Below are positions 22,260 to 25,328 of a stretch of 25,328 nt of DNA, one piece after another. A program made the position numbers and the translations under genes. The stretch's first letter is position 1, and every line of letters begins with the position of its first letter. The stretch spans positions 1 through 25,328 of the IMG/VR virus record IMGVR_UViG_3300030380_005305. One strand, written 5' to 3'. The notes beneath the pieces are model-generated. The model saw only the letters and a program-made list of their open reading frames with translations, did not search any database and was not told the DNA's origin. This DNA comes from a virus.

Positions 22260-23015
22260 ATGACAATAGATAAAAGAATAAATTTTAGAAGCGCAGGATT
22301 TGTTGAAGCAAGATCAAAAGCGGGTACAGGTGTAAACAAAGGAACCGGTGGTACTAAAGGAAATCTTGGCGGCGGTGGAGGCGGACAAGAGTCTGATTAC
22401 AGAAAATATGCACCACCTACTAAACCAACTTATGATTCTTCAAATATAGATAGTAAACTTATTACAGGTGCTGACTTTAAAAGATCAGAAAATGAATTTA
22501 TAAATAATTTAAATAGAAACAATTTATTAAGAGCACAACAAACTAACACTCCTTTTAGACCCTATCAAGGTGGAGCAAGGACAACGGATTATTATAATTC
22601 AAGTCCTTTTAAAGGCATATTAAGTTTAGTAACTAATATGACTATACCTGGTAGTAGTTTTTTTATGAATTACGGTGGTAAATTAAAAGATGGAATAATG
22701 AGTTTAAATGATCAAATACAAAATTCTGATTTTGGAAGATCTAAAAATTTAATGGACTATTTAGATATAAAAAATTATGGTGGCTATAATGAAAGAGAAA
22801 TGGCTAGTAGAATTAATATGGATGAAGCTAAAAATCTCCAAGCAAGAATAGATGCAGGTGAGTTTGGTGGAATGGGAGTTAAACCTGTTCAAACATTTGA
22901 TTCTTCTGAAATGCAATCACCTCTTCTTCAAGGAGCAGAAAGTGCAACGGGTTTAACTATTGCAGAACTTCAGGCTTTAATTAATAACGCAACAACTAAT
23001 TTAGGTTCAAGTTAA
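22260..23015 (+). CDS. Hypothetical protein with Gly-rich N-terminus (251 aa)
   Basis: Starts two bases after the previous stop, with a G-run (22242-22246) as a possible distant binding site. The N-terminal ~45 residues are Gly/Lys-rich and disordered-looking (GTGVNKGTGGTKGNLGGGGG). The rest is polar (SENEFINNLNRNNLLRAQQ-like helix; NYGGYNEREMASRINMDEAK). No domain recognised. It ends in a TAATG overlap with a putative holin gene, so it is the last gene of the ejection block. A minor internal virion protein is likely by context. Confidence 0.55.
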   Translation: MTIDKRINFRSAGFVEARSKAGTGVNKGTGGTKGNLGGGGGGQESDYRKYAPPTKPTYDSSNIDSKLITGADFKRSENEFINNLNRNNLLRAQQTNTPFRPYQGGARTTDYYNSSPFKGILSLVTNMTIPGSSFFMNYGGKLKDGIMSLNDQIQNSDFGRSKNLMDYLDIKNYGGYNEREMASRINMDEAKNLQARIDAGEFGGMGVKPVQTFDSSEMQSPLLQGAESATGLTIAELQALINNATTNLGSS

Positions 23016-23194
23016 TGGCTAAAAAATCTGCATTAGAAAAAATAGAATCTCATGAAAAGCTTTGCAGAATTATGCAGAAGCAAACGTTTGAGCAGATAAA
23101 AGAAATGCAAGAAAGAATTAAAAGATTAGAGTATTGGATTGTTGGCGGTATGGGTGCAGTGCTGTTAACTTTACTTATGGACATGTTAAATTAA
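23015..23194 (+). CDS. Small coiled-coil membrane protein, holin candidate (59 aa)
   Basis: ATG overlaps the previous TAA (TAATG). Residues 5-40 form a charged helix or coiled coil (ALEKIESHEKLCRIMQKQ, EMQERIKRLEYW), followed by one hydrophobic segment WIVGGMGAVLLTLLMDML (41-58). A soluble helix plus one transmembrane helix is the layout of XhlA-like small phage membrane proteins, some of which act with holins. The position after the virion genes fits a lysis gene, but no endolysin is seen in this window, so it could instead be an ejection or tail-related membrane peptide. Confidence 0.65.
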   Translation: MAKKSALEKIESHEKLCRIMQKQTFEQIKEMQERIKRLEYWIVGGMGAVLLTLLMDMLN

Positions 23195-23199
23195 ATTTT

Positions 23200-23577
23200 A
23201 TGAAAAATAGTTTGTTGGTGCATCAACATCTTATTATACGTGCTGAAGCAATTAAACCTCCAGTAGATGAAGAACAATTAACAGAATGGATGAAAGAATT
23301 TGTTGATTCTATAAATATGAAAATATTTATGGGTCCTTATGTTAAGTATTGTAAAATGGAAGGTAATAGAGGTATTACCGCTGTTGCAATTATTGAAACT
23401 TCTCACATAGCTATGCATGTTTGGGATGAACCTAACCCTGCATTAATGCAGTTTGATGTTTATTCGTGTGGTGAGTTTGATGTAAAAGAAATTTGTGAAA
23501 AGATTAAAAAAGATTTTAATATACAAAAAATTGAATACAAGTTTTTAAATCGCGAAACTGGACTTGTAGATATTTAA
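23200..23577 (+). CDS. speD: SpeD-type pyruvoyl-dependent decarboxylase homologue
   Basis: 125 residues, the size of bacterial S-adenosylmethionine decarboxylase proenzymes, which make the aminopropyl donor for spermidine. GITAVAIIETSHIAMHVWDE (58-77) and FDVYSCGEFD (85-94) match the family: Ser68 would be the self-cleavage/pyruvoyl residue, His73 and Cys90 the other catalytic residues. The residue before Ser68 is Thr, where classical enzymes have Glu (ESH). No spermidine synthase is nearby. Some SpeD relatives decarboxylate ornithine or arginine instead, so substrate is open. Start at 23200 was preferred to 23134, which would overlap the membrane protein. An auxiliary metabolic gene. Confidence 0.85.
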   Translation: MKNSLLVHQHLIIRAEAIKPPVDEEQLTEWMKEFVDSINMKIFMGPYVKYCKMEGNRGITAVAIIETSHIAMHVWDEPNPALMQFDVYSCGEFDVKEICEKIKKDFNIQKIEYKFLNRETGLVDI

Positions 23578-23780
23578 CGACACATACAACCTATCATACT
23601 ACCACTATTATCATTCATTATATGTAAGTTTAAAGTATCTATATATCCCGTTAGTTTTAATCTAAGTATGTCACAAAGATCAAAGCAATCTATCTCACCC
23701 GTTATTACAATACCTTCCATCATTTGTTTTGTAACAGGAATTAATTGATACAGACCATCGTTTAAAATAATTAAATCCAT
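23574..23780 (-). CDS. Hypothetical 68-aa protein downstream of the helicase
   Basis: Starts within the last codons of the helicase gene (10-nt overlap), with GAGG upstream, and ends with a 4-nt convergent overlap with the speD-like gene. The sequence has many hydrophobic strands (LIILNDGLYQLIPVTKQMME; TGYIDTLNLHIMND) and four Cys residues, two in a C-terminal GCMCR. No family recognised; a small metal-binding protein is conceivable but unsupported. Genuine overlap with the helicase stop supports coupled translation. Confidence 0.5.
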   Translation of the reverse strand: MDLIILNDGLYQLIPVTKQMMEGIVITGEIDCFDLCDILRLKLTGYIDTLNLHIMNDNSGSMIGCMCR

Positions 23781-25201
23781 TGTTTTAATTCCTCTCCCAT
23801 GACTTCACTAGCTATATTAATTTTTTTACGTAAAGCTTTTACTATACGTTCATCTACAGTTTTTTCACATATGATATCTATGTAGGTCATTTTTCTTTTT
23901 TGACCTATACGATTTATTCTAGCCTCTGATTGAGTTCTTTTTTCTAAATCATATCCGTTAGAATAATAAATCATTACATTAGCTTCAGTAAGAGTAATAC
24001 CATAACCCCCTGTTTGTGGTGTACCCACTAAGAATCTAACTTTAGAATTTGGGTCCTGTATTTCTTTTATAGCTTTGGCTCTATCTTCAGTAGACGTAGA
24101 TCCATAATAAGTCATCACGGAACCCGGATATACTTTTTCAATTGCTTTAACTATAGAATCTATATCGTGTCTCCAATGAGCCCAGATAATAGCTTTACCC
24201 TCTACCTCTTCTAAGATGTCCATTAATGCATTGACTCTTTCATTCTTAATAATTTTAAGTGTACCATCATCAGCTTTAAAATGACCACAAGTAATTTGTT
24301 GGAGTCTCATTAATTGAACTAATGCTGTAGACGTAGTCATTAACTTGCCATCCATTTGCGCAAGAGCTACATTTTTCATTTGATCATAAATTTTTTGTTG
24401 CTCTTTACTTAACTGTATAATTCTTTTTTGATAAGTATAGTCTGGCAAATCTAAACAATCTTCTTTTAAAACTCTGTCTGAAAATAAAGCAATCTTATCA
24501 GATAGTTCTTGTAAATTTTGATAACCAACAGGAACCTTTGCACTATGAGAACCAAAGTTCATGGTTTTAAGTATAGCATATCTAGTTCTAAAAGCATAAT
24601 AAGAAGTAAAATCTAATAAACCTTCACCTAAAAATTCACATTGTTTATATAAATCTAAAGGCGATTTAGTTACAGGTGATCCTGTAAGAATTCTTTTGTA
24701 CTTAGCATACTGGCCCAAAGAACAAATATGTTTAGATCTCTTAGCATCAGGATTTTTTATAGTTGTAGACTCATCAATGGCCATCATAGTTCTATGGCAA
24801 CGTAAAAATTTAGCTGCAAACTCTACACCTTTAGATGTGCTAAATGCATCAACATTCATAATTAAAATATGAAGATCCTCTCCAGGTTCAAACAATGAAT
24901 CTAACTTTAATTGTTGTGATTTAGTAATGTTGGCTTGCCACAACACCATTTTTTTATCTATGTGGTTTACCATGTGTGTAGGTATTTCTGAGTCGAACCA
25001 GTTTTTATAAACACCTTTAGGCGCAACTAATAAAAACCCATTTATTTTACCTTTATCATAAAGCATAGATACGTTATCTATTAACACTTTAGATTTACCT
25101 GTACCCATTTCCATAAAGTATGCAAATAGTTCTTTGTTATGTGACTTCTTAAGCGCTTTCAATTGATGCGCATAAGGCTTAGTTTTAAATTTATAATCCA
25201 T
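23771..25201 (-). CDS. SNF2-like superfamily 2 helicase/ATPase
   Basis: 476 residues with the ordered SF2 motifs: Q-motif region PYAHQLKAL (9-17), Walker A MGTGKS (32-37), motif II DEST (143-146), motif III LTGSP (172-176), motif V GTPQTGGYGITL (393-404) and motif VI QSEARINRIGQ (424-434). DESx rather than DEAD/DEAH and the RIGQ motif place it with SNF2-like proteins. It is about the minimum two-domain core, without extra DNA-binding domains. Phage members are common and probably remodel DNA or displace proteins during replication or recombination. It is transcribed away from the 25266 gene. Confidence 0.88.
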   Translation of the reverse strand: MDYKFKTKPYAHQLKALKKSHNKELFAYFMEMGTGKSKVLIDNVSMLYDKGKINGFLLVAPKGVYKNWFDSEIPTHMVNHIDKKMVLWQANITKSQQLKLDSLFEPGEDLHILIMNVDAFSTSKGVEFAAKFLRCHRTMMAIDESTTIKNPDAKRSKHICSLGQYAKYKRILTGSPVTKSPLDLYKQCEFLGEGLLDFTSYYAFRTRYAILKTMNFGSHSAKVPVGYQNLQELSDKIALFSDRVLKEDCLDLPDYTYQKRIIQLSKEQQKIYDQMKNVALAQMDGKLMTTSTALVQLMRLQQITCGHFKADDGTLKIIKNERVNALMDILEEVEGKAIIWAHWRHDIDSIVKAIEKVYPGSVMTYYGSTSTEDRAKAIKEIQDPNSKVRFLVGTPQTGGYGITLTEANVMIYYSNGYDLEKRTQSEARINRIGQKRKMTYIDIICEKTVDERIVKALRKKINIASEVMGEELKQWI

Positions 25202-25216
25202 AATAATTTCTTCTTT

Positions 25217-25258
25217 CTATTGACAGTGATAACATAACCCTATAATAGATGTCAATAG
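25217..25258. promoter_or_regulatory. Divergent promoter within a perfect inverted repeat
   Basis: CTATTGACA (25217-25225) and TGTCAATAG (25250-25258) form a perfect 9-bp inverted repeat. Each arm contains a consensus TTGACA pointing inward. For the plus strand, TTGACA is followed 15 bp later by TATAAT (25241-25246). For the minus strand, TTGACA is followed 18 bp later by TATCAC (4/6). The starts of the helicase (25201, minus) and the 25266 gene (plus) flank it. It could be a bidirectional promoter, an operator, or both. Confidence 0.55.
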
Positions 25259-25265
25259 GAAAGTT

Positions 25266-25328
25266 ATGAACACAGTTTATATAATACAAGAATTACCAGG
25301 AACTAAAATAGGAACCCCTAAATTTAAT
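25266..25328 (+). CDS. Partial gene, N-terminal 21 residues (3' truncated)
   Basis: ATG at 25266, with AGGAAAG (25257-25263) close upstream, opens a frame that runs off the window end: MNTVYIIQELPGTKIGTPKF and one more residue. The beta-strand-like VYIIQE start followed by a PGT loop is familiar to me from hypothetical early-region proteins of marine phages, but I cannot name it. It is transcribed divergently from the helicase from the promoter region at 25217-25258. Confidence 0.55.
   Translation, partial: MNTVYIIQELPGTKIGTPKFN

Noticed and set aside
23134-23199. Upstream in-frame start for the SpeD-like gene
   Set aside because: The extra 22 residues are the out-of-frame reading of the membrane segment of the 23015 gene; family proteins start close to the MKNSLLVHQHL position.
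1-25328. tRNA genes, CRISPR arrays, insertion sequences, integrase or attachment sites
   Set aside because: I saw no cloverleaf-like tRNA, no regularly spaced repeats, no transposase or integrase motifs and no flanking duplications around the oxygenase block; the repeats present are coding repeats.

Overview
This window is a piece of a tailed-phage genome. Gene order and protein types suggest a short-tailed (podovirus-like) marine phage. The DNA is AT-rich, with A/T-ending codons, densely packed genes, and many TAATG/ATGA start-stop overlaps, which is typical of phages of small-genome marine bacteria such as SAR11 (Pelagibacter). Host and phage type are inferred from style and gene content; no host sequence is present.

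Layout. 2-199 is the 3' end of a capsid gene. 211-1712 holds small head-associated genes punctuated by two GC-rich hairpins, with a structured leader before the 820 gene. 1721-4149 carries head-tail connector/adaptor-type proteins. 4169-6863 carries a repeat-rich virion protein, a tail-fibre-like protein, a tail-collar protein and a small protein; a terminator and a promoter are superimposed at 5136-5171. At 6851-8488 three minus-strand genes, each encoding a different 2-oxoglutarate/Fe(II) oxygenase, interrupt the plus-strand structural operon. At 8532 the structural module resumes with a P22-gp10-like tail protein, four small genes (one of 54 codons, two with stop-start overlaps), two glycosyltransferases of different folds (11287-13147), and then a run of large proteins that look like internal/ejection proteins (13204-22257) plus a further unknown (22260-23015). 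23015-23577 holds a small coiled-coil/membrane protein (holin candidate) and a SpeD-type pyruvoyl decarboxylase homologue. 23574-25201 (minus) holds a small unknown gene and a SNF2-like helicase. A divergent promoter region precedes a plus-strand gene cut by the window end.

How it fits together. Most plus-strand genes build the capsid, connector, tail and DNA-ejection apparatus. The accessory genes are enzymes: three oxygenases, two glycosyltransferases and one decarboxylase. The most interesting hypothesis is that the oxygenases and glycosyltransferases form a hydroxylate-then-glycosylate cassette acting on virion protein, DNA or host surface; this is inference. Other points of interest are a dispersed GGRIGF motif in the ejection-type proteins, an 11-unit LG repeat protein with Trp-Gly inserts, a ribosome-binding site buried in a perfect hairpin, a Glu-to-Thr change at the SpeD cleavage site, and a perfect inverted repeat whose two arms are both consensus -35 boxes.
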